This document shows positions 25,073-33,645 of a stretch of DNA of 56,037 bases, in pieces. How positions within the stretch are numbered: the first letter of the stretch is position 1; every line of letters begins with the position of its first letter. This stretch comes from CALVGQ01 sp964369385 (GTDB lineage: Bacteria; Bacillota_I; Bacilli_A; Erysipelotrichales; Erysipelotrichaceae), in NCBI GenBank assembly GCA_964369385.1, contig CAYJEY010000014.1, positions 1 through 56,037 of the forward strand, written 5' to 3'. Under the pieces are notes generated by a model. The model was not told the DNA's origin and made no database searches. It saw nothing but the letters and a program-made list of their open reading frames with translations. A program made the position numbers and the translations under genes.

Positions 25073-25651
25073 TTAAGGGTTGTAGCGGATATTAAGTCCC
25101 ATTTCACTAGCCCATTTTTTTGATTCATTTGCTAGGGCAATTTCTCCAGTTGATGTATTGATGTGGAAAATGAAATCAACTTTTCCGGCAATTGAAGATT
25201 GACCATCTGGAATTGATCCATGATATAAATCAACATAGCTACTTGGGTTAGGGGTTGTCGTTGTATCGGCTCCCATGATTTTAGAGATTGCTTCATCGAC
25301 TGCAGCAGCTCCACGACTATCTGTGTATGCTGATGGCACTGGGGCAAGAGGAGAAGGAACGCGGGGACTTCGTACAAGAACTGATCCATCATAAGAATGC
25401 TGGCCATTAGTTGACCAGGCAATTTCATAAATAATACCTGAAGGGACGTCGTTATTAGGGTCAGAGATTGCAATCTGTGCAGCATCCATTAATTGTGCAG
25501 CAACTTGTAAGTCATTCGACTCACGACTGCGCTCTACATATTGTAAGTATTGAGGGGCAAGCACAGTTGCTAAAACAGCGATAATAGCGACAACTATAAT
25601 CAACTCAACAAGAGTAAAACCGGCTTGATTTGTCTTAAAGTTATTTTTCAT
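25073..25651 (-). CDS. Type IV pilin / pseudopilin-like prepilin
   Basis: 192-aa class III signal peptide protein. The leader MKNNFKTNQAG is followed by FTLVELI, with predicted cleavage after Gly11 and the conserved Glu at +5, then a long hydrophobic helix. The mature part is Pro/Ser/Thr-rich and looks like a surface subunit. No prepilin peptidase, assembly ATPase or platform gene lies in the window, so partners must be elsewhere. The comFA/comFC pair 9 kb away makes a competence-pilus role possible, but this is only an association. Confidence 0.85.
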   Translation of the reverse strand: MKNNFKTNQAGFTLVELIIVVAIIAVLATVLAPQYLQYVERSRESNDLQVAAQLMDAAQIAISDPNNDVPSGIIYEIAWSTNGQHSYDGSVLVRSPRVPSPLAPVPSAYTDSRGAAAVDEAISKIMGADTTTTPNPSSYVDLYHGSIPDGQSSIAGKVDFIFHINTSTGEIALANESKKWASEMGLNIRYNP

Positions 25652-25736
25652 ATTGAATACTCCTTAAATTTATTTTACTATAGTGAAAATTTGACGCAAG
25701 TATTTTACATAAAATAGAACACTTAAAGGAAAAAAC

Positions 25737-25765
25737 TTGTTTTTAATGATGAAAAAACATATACT
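25737..25765 (+). promoter_or_regulatory. Promoter of the YitT-family gene
   Basis: TTGTTT (25737-25742), 17-bp spacer, TATACT (25760-25765). It lies inside the longest possible reading frame, which argues that translation starts downstream at 25797. Confidence 0.6.
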
Positions 25766-25796
25766 ATTAAATAAAGATTACGTAGAGGTTTTAGGT

Positions 25797-26663
25797 ATGG
25801 ATGGAAAGTTTAAACAAAAGAATCGATATATATTAACGACATTAGCAGTAGTGATTTCAGCGATTTTGCAAGTATTTGTATTACAAACATTTGTCTATCC
25901 AGCACAACTATTATCTGGTGGATTTACCGGGGTGGCTATTCTTGTATCTAAGATTGCTGAACTAAATGGAATTTCTATAAGTGTATCATTAGGGATGATT
26001 CTACTGAATGCACCAGTAGCACTATTTTGTTTTAAACATATAGGAAAAAAATTTGTGGTATTTTCACTTATCCAAGTATTTTTAACGAGTTTTTTACTTG
26101 GTGTATTCTCATTTACTCCTATTTTTGATGATATCTTGTTAAATGTGATTTTTGCGGGTGCAGTTTATGGTTTTTCAATTGCCCTGGCTTTAAGAGGAAA
26201 TGCTTCAACAGGCGGTACTGATTTTATCGCATTATATATATCAAACAAGCGCAATAAAGCAATTTGGGAATATGTATTTGCATTCAATGCAATCATATTA
26301 ATTATCTATGGGGTATTGTTTGGGTTTGAACATGCAGGTTACTCGATTGTATTCCAATATATAACGACAAAGGTTATTTCTTCGTTTTACCAACGATATC
26401 ACCGTGTCACATTACAAATCACAACGAAAAAACCAAAAGAAGTTGTGGCCGCATATAAAGAAAACATTCGTCATGGTATGTCGGTGTTAGATGGTTATGG
26501 AGCATATAGTGGTGAACCTATGAGTGTATTGCATACGGTTGTCTCTTCTTACGAAATTCAAGATATTGTGCAACTCATTAAAAGTGTTGATCCAAAAGTA
26601 ATTATTAATGTCATCCCTACTGAGACGTTTGTGGGGGGCTTTTACCAAAGGCCAATTGAGTAG
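25797..26663 (+). CDS. YitT family membrane protein (DUF161/DUF2179)
   Basis: 288-aa protein of the YitT family, with five to six membrane segments followed by a cytosolic DUF2179 domain of about 80 residues (VTLQITTKKPKEVV ... IINVIPTETFVGGFYQRPIE). Characteristic blocks include LLSGGFTGVAILV and RGNASTGGTDFIA. Function is not established for the family. ATG 25797 (GAGG 8 bases ahead) gives the usual length; an upstream frame would start inside a promoter. Single gene with a terminator. Confidence 0.88.
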   Translation: MDGKFKQKNRYILTTLAVVISAILQVFVLQTFVYPAQLLSGGFTGVAILVSKIAELNGISISVSLGMILLNAPVALFCFKHIGKKFVVFSLIQVFLTSFLLGVFSFTPIFDDILLNVIFAGAVYGFSIALALRGNASTGGTDFIALYISNKRNKAIWEYVFAFNAIILIIYGVLFGFEHAGYSIVFQYITTKVISSFYQRYHRVTLQITTKKPKEVVAAYKENIRHGMSVLDGYGAYSGEPMSVLHTVVSSYEIQDIVQLIKSVDPKVIINVIPTETFVGGFYQRPIE

Positions 26664-26681
26664 ACATCTTTATATAAGAAA

Positions 26682-26713
26682 AGCTAGTGAATTTAAATCA
26701 CTAGCTATTTTTT
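26682..26713. terminator. Bidirectional terminator
   Basis: Stem agctagtga (26682-26690) / tcactagct (26698-26706) followed by an A and seven T. It separates the YitT gene from convergent nrdJ. Confidence 0.85.
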
Positions 26714-29229
26714 TATAGACCACATTTTAGTTGCGCATTGCAATTAGTACATGTGTTACATCCACCGATTTCCTCGACAACTCCTTCAAGACAAATTGGG
26801 CAGATGTTTCCTACTTCAGTTCCAATATCACGGTCTTGGCGATCAGAGCGGAAATCTGTTTTTTCTTTTTTCTCTTTTTCTTGAGTCTTTTTGACTTTGA
26901 TTCCAAAATCTTCAGTGCTCAATTGTCCCCAAGCTTGTTCATCATCGTTACTGAGCGTTAGTACTTGAGAATCACGAGAACCATCAACGTAAACAGTTCC
27001 ACCTTTTGCACCACCATGGTATAGTCGCTCATAAATGGCTTGAACTTGTTTAACAGAGAAACCACGAGGGGCATTTACCGTTTTTGAAATAGAAGAGTCG
27101 ATCCAATTTTGAATTGCACATTGTGTATCTGCATGTTCCTCAGGAGATAGTTCCATAGCACTTACAAAGAAATCAGGGAGACTTGATCTTGTATAACCTG
27201 GGTTTAATGCAAGCCATTGATCTACAACTGCTGCGTTCACCTCAATGAATTTACCTAATCGGCCACTTCTAAAGTAGCTAAAACTAAAGTAAGGTTCAAG
27301 TCCTGTTGATACACCCACCATTGTTCCTGTAGAACCCGTTGGTGCAATTGTTAATAAGTGTGAATTACGTATTCCATATTTCAATACATCTTGACGAAGT
27401 GATTCATCCATTTTCTTCATATAGCCACTTTCAATAAAGGCAGCAGCATCTTCAAGGAATGGGAATGAACCTTTTTCTTTGGATAGTTCTATGCTTGTAC
27501 GATAAGCACTTTCTGAAATTGTTTTAAAGACGGTGTTAATGGTCTCAATTGATTCTTTTGATCCGTATCGTTTTCTATTCCAAATGAGTAAATCATGTAG
27601 ACCCATAATTCCAAGCCCTACACGACGCTCACCAAGTGCTTGATTTTTATTAGCTTCAAGGAAGTAAGGTGTATCATCAATGACATTGTCTTGCATTCTT
27701 ACTGTTAAACTTACTGTATTTGCTAACTCATCCAATAAGAGTTCACCTGTTTCTTTATTGACAAAGTTTGCAAGGTTAACTGCTGCTAAGTTACAAACAC
27801 TATATGGGGCAAGTGGTTGTTCTCCACAAGGGTTTGTTGCAACAACTTTTTGACCATATCCTTTAGCATTTGTCATATCATTTGCATTATCAATGAAGAA
27901 GATGCCTGGTTCTGCAGAATAAGTGGCACAGAAACAAATTAAGTCCCAAATATCACGAGCTCGTACAGTGCGATATGATTTTACTGGATAACCCATTGCT
28001 TCCCATTCGCGAACATCACCAACTTCATGCCAATTTTCGTCATAAGCCTGCTTCTGTTCTGCTGTATATATTTGTAAGTCTGGGAAACGTAATTGGAATT
28101 CTCCATCGTTTTCTACAGCTTGCATAAATTCTTTTGTGAGAGTTACTGAGATGTTTGCACCTGATAAGAAATCAGGGTTGTTTACAGCAAGTGAGCCACC
28201 TTCAAGTAAAGTAGTGCGTGCATGTTCTTGGACATCAGTTGGAATTGTATTGTTATCTACGATTGACTCAAGCATTTCTTTCTCTAGACGAGGAAGAGGT
28301 ACAAATTTTAATTTTTCTTGTGCCAATTGGCGAACAACTTCATCTTTTGAATTTTCACTAAGCCATTTTAGTACTCGAGGGTTTTGCATCTTACTAATGA
28401 TAAATTCTACAATGTCTGGGTGCCAGTCAGCTAACATGATCATTTGAGCACCACGACGGCTTCCACCTTGTTCTACTAAATTTGTTAAATTAGCAATATC
28501 ATTGAGCCAACTTACTGCTCCACTTGACTTACCGCCTACACCTTTTGCAGGAGCTCCTTTTGGACGTAATGTTGATCCATTTGTGCCAACACCTCCACCA
28601 CGCGACATGATTTCCATGACCTCTTTACGATGCTCCGCAATTCCTTGGCGACTATCGTGAATAAAAGGCATTACAAAGCAGTTAAAATAAGTTACTTGTG
28701 TTCCACTACCTGCTCCATAGAGTACTCGACCTGCAGGAATTACATTTAACTTTTGAAGCTGTTGAGCAAATAATTCACCATATTTTAATTGTGTAGTCTC
28801 ATCTGCTTCAGGACGTGCTAGAGCATGACCAACACGGCAGGCAATTTGTTCATAAAAGATTTCAATAGGTTTATCAATTTGAGTGAAACGGCGTTGAATT
28901 AAACCAGTTTGTGATTCTATTTCATTTTCTAGAGTCCCTCGAAACTCTTCATCAATTTCAATTGTTACAAGCTCTTGTTGTGCATTGATTGATTTTACTC
29001 GACCAATTCCTCGAGCTGGGTATTTTGGATCTTCTTTAATGACTGTGATGACGATATCCCCTTCACCAAGTGATATCAAATCACGGTCTTTTTGTGCATA
29101 ACGATCAAGCATGACAAGCTTTGATACCCCTTCAAATACAGTATGAAAACTTTCCTCAATTGGTGTAATTAAAGGAAAGAATTTACGAATATCTTCATTT
29201 AGTTTTTTTATTGTTTGTATAGTGTACAT
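26713..29229 (-). CDS. nrdJ: Adenosylcobalamin-dependent (class II) ribonucleotide reductase
   Basis: 838-aa enzyme that makes deoxyribonucleotides using a radical from adenosylcobalamin, independent of oxygen. Core motifs include GGGVGTNGSTLRPKG, NPCGEQPLAPYSVCNLAAVNL (active-site Cys and Glu region), ERRVGLGIMGLHDLL and TIAPTGSTGTM. The C-terminus holds a cysteine cluster (CPICLEG ... CNTCTNCNAQLKCG) that probably relays electrons and binds zinc. AAGGGGGA precedes the start. Directly upstream on the same strand is a cobalamin adenosyltransferase, which would supply its cofactor. No cobalamin riboswitch fits the 57-base gap. Confidence 0.93.
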   Translation of the reverse strand: MYTIQTIKKLNEDIRKFFPLITPIEESFHTVFEGVSKLVMLDRYAQKDRDLISLGEGDIVITVIKEDPKYPARGIGRVKSINAQQELVTIEIDEEFRGTLENEIESQTGLIQRRFTQIDKPIEIFYEQIACRVGHALARPEADETTQLKYGELFAQQLQKLNVIPAGRVLYGAGSGTQVTYFNCFVMPFIHDSRQGIAEHRKEVMEIMSRGGGVGTNGSTLRPKGAPAKGVGGKSSGAVSWLNDIANLTNLVEQGGSRRGAQMIMLADWHPDIVEFIISKMQNPRVLKWLSENSKDEVVRQLAQEKLKFVPLPRLEKEMLESIVDNNTIPTDVQEHARTTLLEGGSLAVNNPDFLSGANISVTLTKEFMQAVENDGEFQLRFPDLQIYTAEQKQAYDENWHEVGDVREWEAMGYPVKSYRTVRARDIWDLICFCATYSAEPGIFFIDNANDMTNAKGYGQKVVATNPCGEQPLAPYSVCNLAAVNLANFVNKETGELLLDELANTVSLTVRMQDNVIDDTPYFLEANKNQALGERRVGLGIMGLHDLLIWNRKRYGSKESIETINTVFKTISESAYRTSIELSKEKGSFPFLEDAAAFIESGYMKKMDESLRQDVLKYGIRNSHLLTIAPTGSTGTMVGVSTGLEPYFSFSYFRSGRLGKFIEVNAAVVDQWLALNPGYTRSSLPDFFVSAMELSPEEHADTQCAIQNWIDSSISKTVNAPRGFSVKQVQAIYERLYHGGAKGGTVYVDGSRDSQVLTLSNDDEQAWGQLSTEDFGIKVKKTQEKEKKEKTDFRSDRQDRDIGTEVGNICPICLEGVVEEIGGCNTCTNCNAQLKCGL

Positions 29230-29286
29230 GTAAATCCCCCTTATGATGTTTTAATTATAAATGTAGTTTAATAATACCACAATTTT

Positions 29287-29754
29287 TTATACTATTGATA
29301 ATAAAAAAATGAAATCTGAACTACGATTTATATAGCTTAGAATGTCACTTGAAACTGTTTGACTTTCATTCAATTTCCAACAAGTACGCTCTAATTTCCT
29401 AATGTGTGTTCTTAGTACATTCAATGAGGCAGATTGCGGATGATGAATAGGATAAACGAATTTGAAGTCACCATTTTTTTCTTCCATTTGAAGTACTTCC
29501 TGTTCCATCGTTCGTATCCAATCTAATTGAAACTGATCATCTTTAATATAGCCAGAAATGATCGCCGCAATGCATGAAAAATGTTCAATTAAATGATGAA
29601 TTCTGGAATCGTTATAATTAGCTTGATAAGCTACGATAAGAGCGATACACTCATCGATTTGTCCCAACACTTCAATTACTTCATCGCACTTTTTAATGCG
29701 TTTAGAAAAGATATCCGTGTGCCCAGTATCTCCACGTTTTGTTGCTACTTTCAT
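29287..29754 (-). CDS. PduO-type cob(I)alamin adenosyltransferase
   Basis: 155-aa helical enzyme that transfers adenosyl from ATP to cobalamin. The ATP-binding N-terminus KVATKRGDTGHTDIFSKRIKK matches the family TKxGDxG signature, EVLGQIDECIALI corresponds to the conserved GxxDELN helix, and RKLERTCWKLNE to the RxxER region. It differs in detail: ECIA replaces ELNS and the C-terminal helix is short, so it is a divergent member. Pairing with nrdJ 57 bases downstream strongly supports the role of making its cofactor. GAGGTG precedes the ATG. Confidence 0.82.
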   Translation of the reverse strand: MKVATKRGDTGHTDIFSKRIKKCDEVIEVLGQIDECIALIVAYQANYNDSRIHHLIEHFSCIAAIISGYIKDDQFQLDWIRTMEQEVLQMEEKNGDFKFVYPIHHPQSASLNVLRTHIRKLERTCWKLNESQTVSSDILSYINRSSDFIFLLSIV

Positions 29755-29806
29755 AAAAAAATCACCTCAACTATTATCTTATCATAAAAAAGAGAGAAGG
29801 ATTGAA

Positions 29807-29854
29807 ATGAAACATTATAAATTTCTTGTTTTTGACTATACTAGAAAAGCATAA
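29807..29854 (+). CDS. Possible 15-codon leader peptide upstream of the ClpC-like gene
   Basis: ATG 29807 follows AGAAGG by 6 bases and opens a 15-residue frame (MKHYKFLVFDYTRKA) ending at TAA 29852-29854, just before the RBS of the ClpC-like gene. The good RBS makes it worth listing. No homology was recognised and it may be chance. Confidence 0.25.
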   Translation: MKHYKFLVFDYTRKA

Positions 29855-29879
29855 GCTTTATGGTAAGGAGGTAGTGGGT

Positions 29880-31637
29880 GTGAGATATCACTTTACAAGT
29901 CAAGCACAACTCGCATTAAGTTATGCGAAGAAGGTTGCTAAGCGTTGTCAAAATAGTTATATCGGAACAGAACATCTTTTATTGGGAATAATGAAAGTAG
30001 AAGGGGCGAAATTAGTTAGTATTTTACAAGATTATGGTGTTGACTACATCATGCTGTATCAAGATGTGGAATCGTTGTTTGCGTTTAATAAAGAAGTTGA
30101 ACATGAAATGCAATACACCAGCACAGTGGACGAAATTATTAAAGAATGTGTTAGCATTGCACAAACACAAGAAGATAATATGGCAGATTTAGACGTACTC
30201 ACACAATGTATGTTGTGTGCGCAAAATAATGTAGCCATTGAACTTTTAAAAAGATATGAAATTAATGTAGAAGAAGTTATCGATAAACTCAAATTAACAA
30301 ACAGTCTCGTATTAGAAAGATTCCCGGAATTGTGTAATCTAAATAAAAAGTATATGAATCATCTTTCAAATATTGTATGTCGTGACCAAGAGTTGGAAAA
30401 CATGATAGATGTGCTCTGTCGTAAGATGAAGGCAAATCCGTTATTGATTGGTGAGGCTGGTGTAGGTAAGAGTGCACTTGTCGAGGAGTTAGCACGTCGT
30501 ATTGCCAACAATCAAGTTCCTTACGAATTAAAGGATTGTGTGATCTATGAATTAAATCTCAATGCACTTGTAGCTGGGACAAAGTATCGAGGCGAATTTG
30601 AAGAAAAGATTCAAAAACTACTCCAAAGTGTAGTGAAGTGCCCCAAGGCAATCTTGTTTATTGATGAAATTCACATGATGGTTCACGCGGGAAAAGCAGA
30701 AGGAAGTATTGATGTAGCAGGAGTACTTAAACCTTATCTAGCAAGAGAATCTTTTCGATGTATTGGCGCAACGACAATTGATGAGTATCATAAATATATG
30801 GAAAAAGATCGTGCTTTAAAACGACGGTTTCAAATAATTCGTATTGATGAACCTTCTTTATCGGCAATTCATACAATGGTAAAGACAAAGATAAAGGAAT
30901 ATTCTAAACATCATGATGTTGAATTTCCTACAAACTTAGTCGAAGAATGCATTCAACTTTCTTCAGAGTATTTGCCACAATACACTTTTCCTGATAAGGC
31001 AATGGACATGATAGATATGAGTTGTGTTAGAGCTAAAAAAAGTGGAAAGAAAACGGTAGATCAACAATGTCTATTCGAAACAGTTGATGTATTGAGTGAT
31101 ATTCCTCGATCGTATTATAATTTGCTTCAGTTTCATAAAAGTGATGTTGTGAAGCTGATAGGAGAAGAGGTTTACTCCCAAATTGAAGAGCGAATTTTGA
31201 TGTTAGATCAAAGTTTAGAAAAGGGAAAACCTATTGATATTTGGTGCTTAAGAGGAAAAGAAGAGTCATATAAGCAAGAAGTAGCGAGACTTATAGCACA
31301 TATTTTTGCCCGCTCTGAAAAAAATTTAATCGTCTTGGATGCAACTCTCCCCAATATGAGTCAACTAATAGAGCTTTGCGAGTTAAGTAAAAAGCATCCA
31401 TTTCAAGTGATTTATATTAAGAATTATCTTATGGAAGAGTCAAATGGTATTATTCAAAACTTATTACAACAAGGAATAATTCACTACAAAGACATTCAAG
31501 TCGACTTACGTTTTTCGCTTATCTTAATTGGACAATCGCAATCCCAAGGAAGAACACTTGGTTTTGTAAATAAAACGCAACTAGAGGACATGAATCATTT
31601 TTGTCTACATGTCGCAGAGGCTGGAAAAGTTCATTAA
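29880..31637 (+). CDS. ClpC-like AAA+ protein with a degenerate second ATPase domain
   Basis: 585-aa relative of the ClpC unfoldase (normally about 810 aa). The N-domain (1-145) contains the ClpC repeat with GTEHLLLGIMK. D1 is intact: Walker A GEAGVGKS near 191, Walker B ILFIDEIH near 258-264, and arginines KRRFQ near 314. The M-domain that should follow DKAMDMIDM is missing. The second half (about 405-585) still aligns to D2 in outline but has RGKEESYKQ in place of Walker A and IYIKNYLM in place of Walker B, and it lacks the C-terminal lid. A TLGFV stretch near 559 falls where ClpC has its VGF ClpP-binding loop. GTG 29880 follows AAGGAGG by 8 bases. Confidence 0.8.
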   Translation: MRYHFTSQAQLALSYAKKVAKRCQNSYIGTEHLLLGIMKVEGAKLVSILQDYGVDYIMLYQDVESLFAFNKEVEHEMQYTSTVDEIIKECVSIAQTQEDNMADLDVLTQCMLCAQNNVAIELLKRYEINVEEVIDKLKLTNSLVLERFPELCNLNKKYMNHLSNIVCRDQELENMIDVLCRKMKANPLLIGEAGVGKSALVEELARRIANNQVPYELKDCVIYELNLNALVAGTKYRGEFEEKIQKLLQSVVKCPKAILFIDEIHMMVHAGKAEGSIDVAGVLKPYLARESFRCIGATTIDEYHKYMEKDRALKRRFQIIRIDEPSLSAIHTMVKTKIKEYSKHHDVEFPTNLVEECIQLSSEYLPQYTFPDKAMDMIDMSCVRAKKSGKKTVDQQCLFETVDVLSDIPRSYYNLLQFHKSDVVKLIGEEVYSQIEERILMLDQSLEKGKPIDIWCLRGKEESYKQEVARLIAHIFARSEKNLIVLDATLPNMSQLIELCELSKKHPFQVIYIKNYLMEESNGIIQNLLQQGIIHYKDIQVDLRFSLILIGQSQSQGRTLGFVNKTQLEDMNHFCLHVAEAGKVH

Positions 31638-31666
31638 TTAGTGGTACGATATTTTGGGGTGATCGT

Positions 31667-32323
31667 ATGACTTATTCAGTAGTAATCGTTGCGGCAGGAA
31701 GTGGAACACGCTTGCAACTTGGATATAATAAAGTATTTTACAAACTAAAAGATGGAGATACAGTACTAGACAAAACAGTGGCTTGTTTTGAGAACCATTC
31801 AATGTGTAAACAAATTGTTATTGTTACACAAGAAGAGAATTTTGAGCTATGCCCTAAAAGCAAAGAGACTGAGATTGTGTTATGTACTGGTGGAGCTACG
31901 CGTAGTGAAAGTGTCATGAAAGGAATAGCATATGTAAATGAAAAGGTCGTTTTTGTACATGATGGGGCTAGGCCACTTGTGACTAGTGAGGAATTAGATC
32001 GTCTTGTACAGGGCATGGAAGTGCATGATGCTTGCCTCCTTGGTGTTGCGTGTAAAGATACAATTAAAGTGGTACATGGTGGCATAGTTGAGAAAACATT
32101 AAAAAGATCAGAGCTATTTCAAGCACAAACACCACAAGCGTTCAAAACAAAGTTATTGAAAACGTGTTACGAAAAAATTCAAGATGTAAGTCAACTTACT
32201 GATGATGCTAGCTGTGTTGAACTTATGAGTGAAACACATGTCCATTTAGTTGAAGGATCTTACAATAATATTAAAATTACGACAGCAGAAGATATTGATA
32301 TCTTAAACAGTAAGTTAGTTTAA
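31667..32323 (+). CDS. ispD: 2-C-methyl-D-erythritol 4-phosphate cytidylyltransferase
   Basis: 218-aa enzyme of the MEP isoprenoid pathway (CTP plus MEP gives CDP-ME). The N-terminal nucleotide loop is VVIVAAGSGTRLQLGYNKVFYKL. VFVHDGARPLVT and the C-terminal DDASCVELM and NIKITTAEDI blocks are typical. The start at 31667 has GGGGTGATC upstream; the longer frame overlaps the ClpC-like gene. It starts 29 bases after that gene and probably shares its transcript. Confidence 0.92.
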   Translation: MTYSVVIVAAGSGTRLQLGYNKVFYKLKDGDTVLDKTVACFENHSMCKQIVIVTQEENFELCPKSKETEIVLCTGGATRSESVMKGIAYVNEKVVFVHDGARPLVTSEELDRLVQGMEVHDACLLGVACKDTIKVVHGGIVEKTLKRSELFQAQTPQAFKTKLLKTCYEKIQDVSQLTDDASCVELMSETHVHLVEGSYNNIKITTAEDIDILNSKLV

Positions 32324-32325
32324 GT

Positions 32326-32436
32326 GTGGATGATTATTATGTTAGACGAACACTAGAACTTGAAGTTTATCAGATGTTTTTTATTACAGTTAAAAAGGAA
32401 CATTTTCTTGAATTCCTAAAAGAAAACCAAGCATGA
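32326..32436 (+). CDS. Small ORF after ispD, 36 aa
   Basis: Frame opens at GTG 32326, two bases after the ispD stop, and ends at TGA 32434-32436 in the loop of the terminator. The product (VDDYYVRRTLELEVYQMFF and onward to KENQA) has a protein-like composition, with alternating charged and hydrophobic residues. There is no strong RBS, so it would depend on coupling to ispD. No family was recognised. It could be a genuine small protein or the remnant of a larger gene. Confidence 0.35.
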   Translation: MDDYYVRRTLELEVYQMFFITVKKEHFLEFLKENQA

Positions 32437-32455
32437 ATAATTTGCTTGGTTTTTG
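32425..32455. terminator. Bidirectional terminator
   Basis: Stem aaccaagca (32425-32433) / tgcttggtt (32443-32451) followed by T residues. It lies between ispD and the convergent flavoprotein gene. Confidence 0.85.
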
Positions 32456-32458
32456 TGT

Positions 32459-33625
32459 TTATTGAAGAATAGCTTTGGCGCAACTAGTTGCGGTAGAGAA
32501 GGCAATTGTGAGGTTATAACCTCCAATTGGACCATGGAGGTCTAGACATTCTCCTATGAAGTAACAATTTTTATGAAGTTTTGATTCCATAGTCTTAGGA
32601 TGAATATGTTTTATATGAATTCCACCACCACTGACATAGGCTTGATCTAAATCTGCACATTTTGTGATTTGTAGAGGATAATGTTTGATAAGCTCAATTA
32701 GCTGTTTCACCTCGCGGTGTATTAGTTGCTTACACTTAGTTTCTTTTTTTATTTTTAACTGTTGAACAAGGTAATCACTGAAGCGTTTTGTAAATATAGT
32801 AGCAAGAGCTGTCTCTGGTTTACTTTCACGATGATTCGCAAGTAATTGTTCAAGTTGTTCAATTGAAACATTAGGAGCAAAATCGACGTGGATCTGGTGA
32901 ATATCTTCTAAATATACATGCTCACTTATTTTCATGATAGATGAGCCACTCACACCTTTATGAGTGAAAATGAAATGTCCATGTGATTTGTGTTTATTGG
33001 CTGTTACAGTAACATTAGAGAAGCTTGTTCCAGCTAATAGATTAGGAATAGGTGCAATCAATGAGGTTTCTGCAGGGAATAAATCGACTACAGGATGCTC
33101 TAATTGCTTGGCAAACAACAAGTGGTCTCCACAACTTCCAGTATTTTTAAAACTTCCTCCACCACAGGCTACGATGAGATTTTTTGTTTGGTAAGTAGTT
33201 GCGCCACAACTCACAAGATACACTTCATCTATATGTTCAATTTTAGTAACAGTTTGATTGTATCTAATTTTATCTTTAATAGGTTCAATAAGGAAATCTA
33301 AAATATCTTTAGCTTTATTTGAAATAGGGAAGATTTCATTGTTTTCCTCTTCTTTAAGAGGAACGCTCGTGTTAAAAAAGTCAAAAATTGTGCGGGGCCC
33401 ACATTGACTAAAAGAACTATAAAGAAATTTTTTATTATAGCTTATTGCATTGAGGCATTCTTGATTAGGTTTCAAGTTGGTTAAGTTACAGCGACCTCCA
33501 CCTGTAATAAGTAGTTTTTTACCAGCACTTGCATTTCTTTCAAGCACAAGTAAGTTTGTTTGTTTCAAGTGATGAGCAGCCATGAGTCCAGCTGCACCCG
33601 CACCAATAATGAGCACATCGTACAT
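32459..33625 (-). CDS. HI0933/BaiN-like flavoprotein
   Basis: 388-aa FAD-dependent oxidoreductase. The N-terminal dinucleotide fold is DVLIIGAGAAGLMAA; other family blocks are LLITGGGRCNLTN, IVACGGGSFKNTGSCGDH, FTHKGVSGSSIMKIS and the C-terminal GECLDLHGPIGGYNLTIAFSTA. The group includes BaiN, linked to bile-acid reduction, but most members have no known substrate, so the symbol is not applied. It precedes the exchanger gene by position only: the exchanger lies upstream on the same strand with a 20-base gap, suggesting one transcript. Confidence 0.88.
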   Translation of the reverse strand: MYDVLIIGAGAAGLMAAHHLKQTNLLVLERNASAGKKLLITGGGRCNLTNLKPNQECLNAISYNKKFLYSSFSQCGPRTIFDFFNTSVPLKEEENNEIFPISNKAKDILDFLIEPIKDKIRYNQTVTKIEHIDEVYLVSCGATTYQTKNLIVACGGGSFKNTGSCGDHLLFAKQLEHPVVDLFPAETSLIAPIPNLLAGTSFSNVTVTANKHKSHGHFIFTHKGVSGSSIMKISEHVYLEDIHQIHVDFAPNVSIEQLEQLLANHRESKPETALATIFTKRFSDYLVQQLKIKKETKCKQLIHREVKQLIELIKHYPLQITKCADLDQAYVSGGGIHIKHIHPKTMESKLHKNCYFIGECLDLHGPIGGYNLTIAFSTATSCAKAILQ

Positions 33626-33645
33626 AAAATCTCCTTTTAAGCGAC

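Noticed and set aside
29230..29286. Cobalamin riboswitch before nrdJ
   Set aside because: The gap is only 57 bases and lacks the B12-box pattern; the region upstream of the adenosyltransferase gene is also too short.
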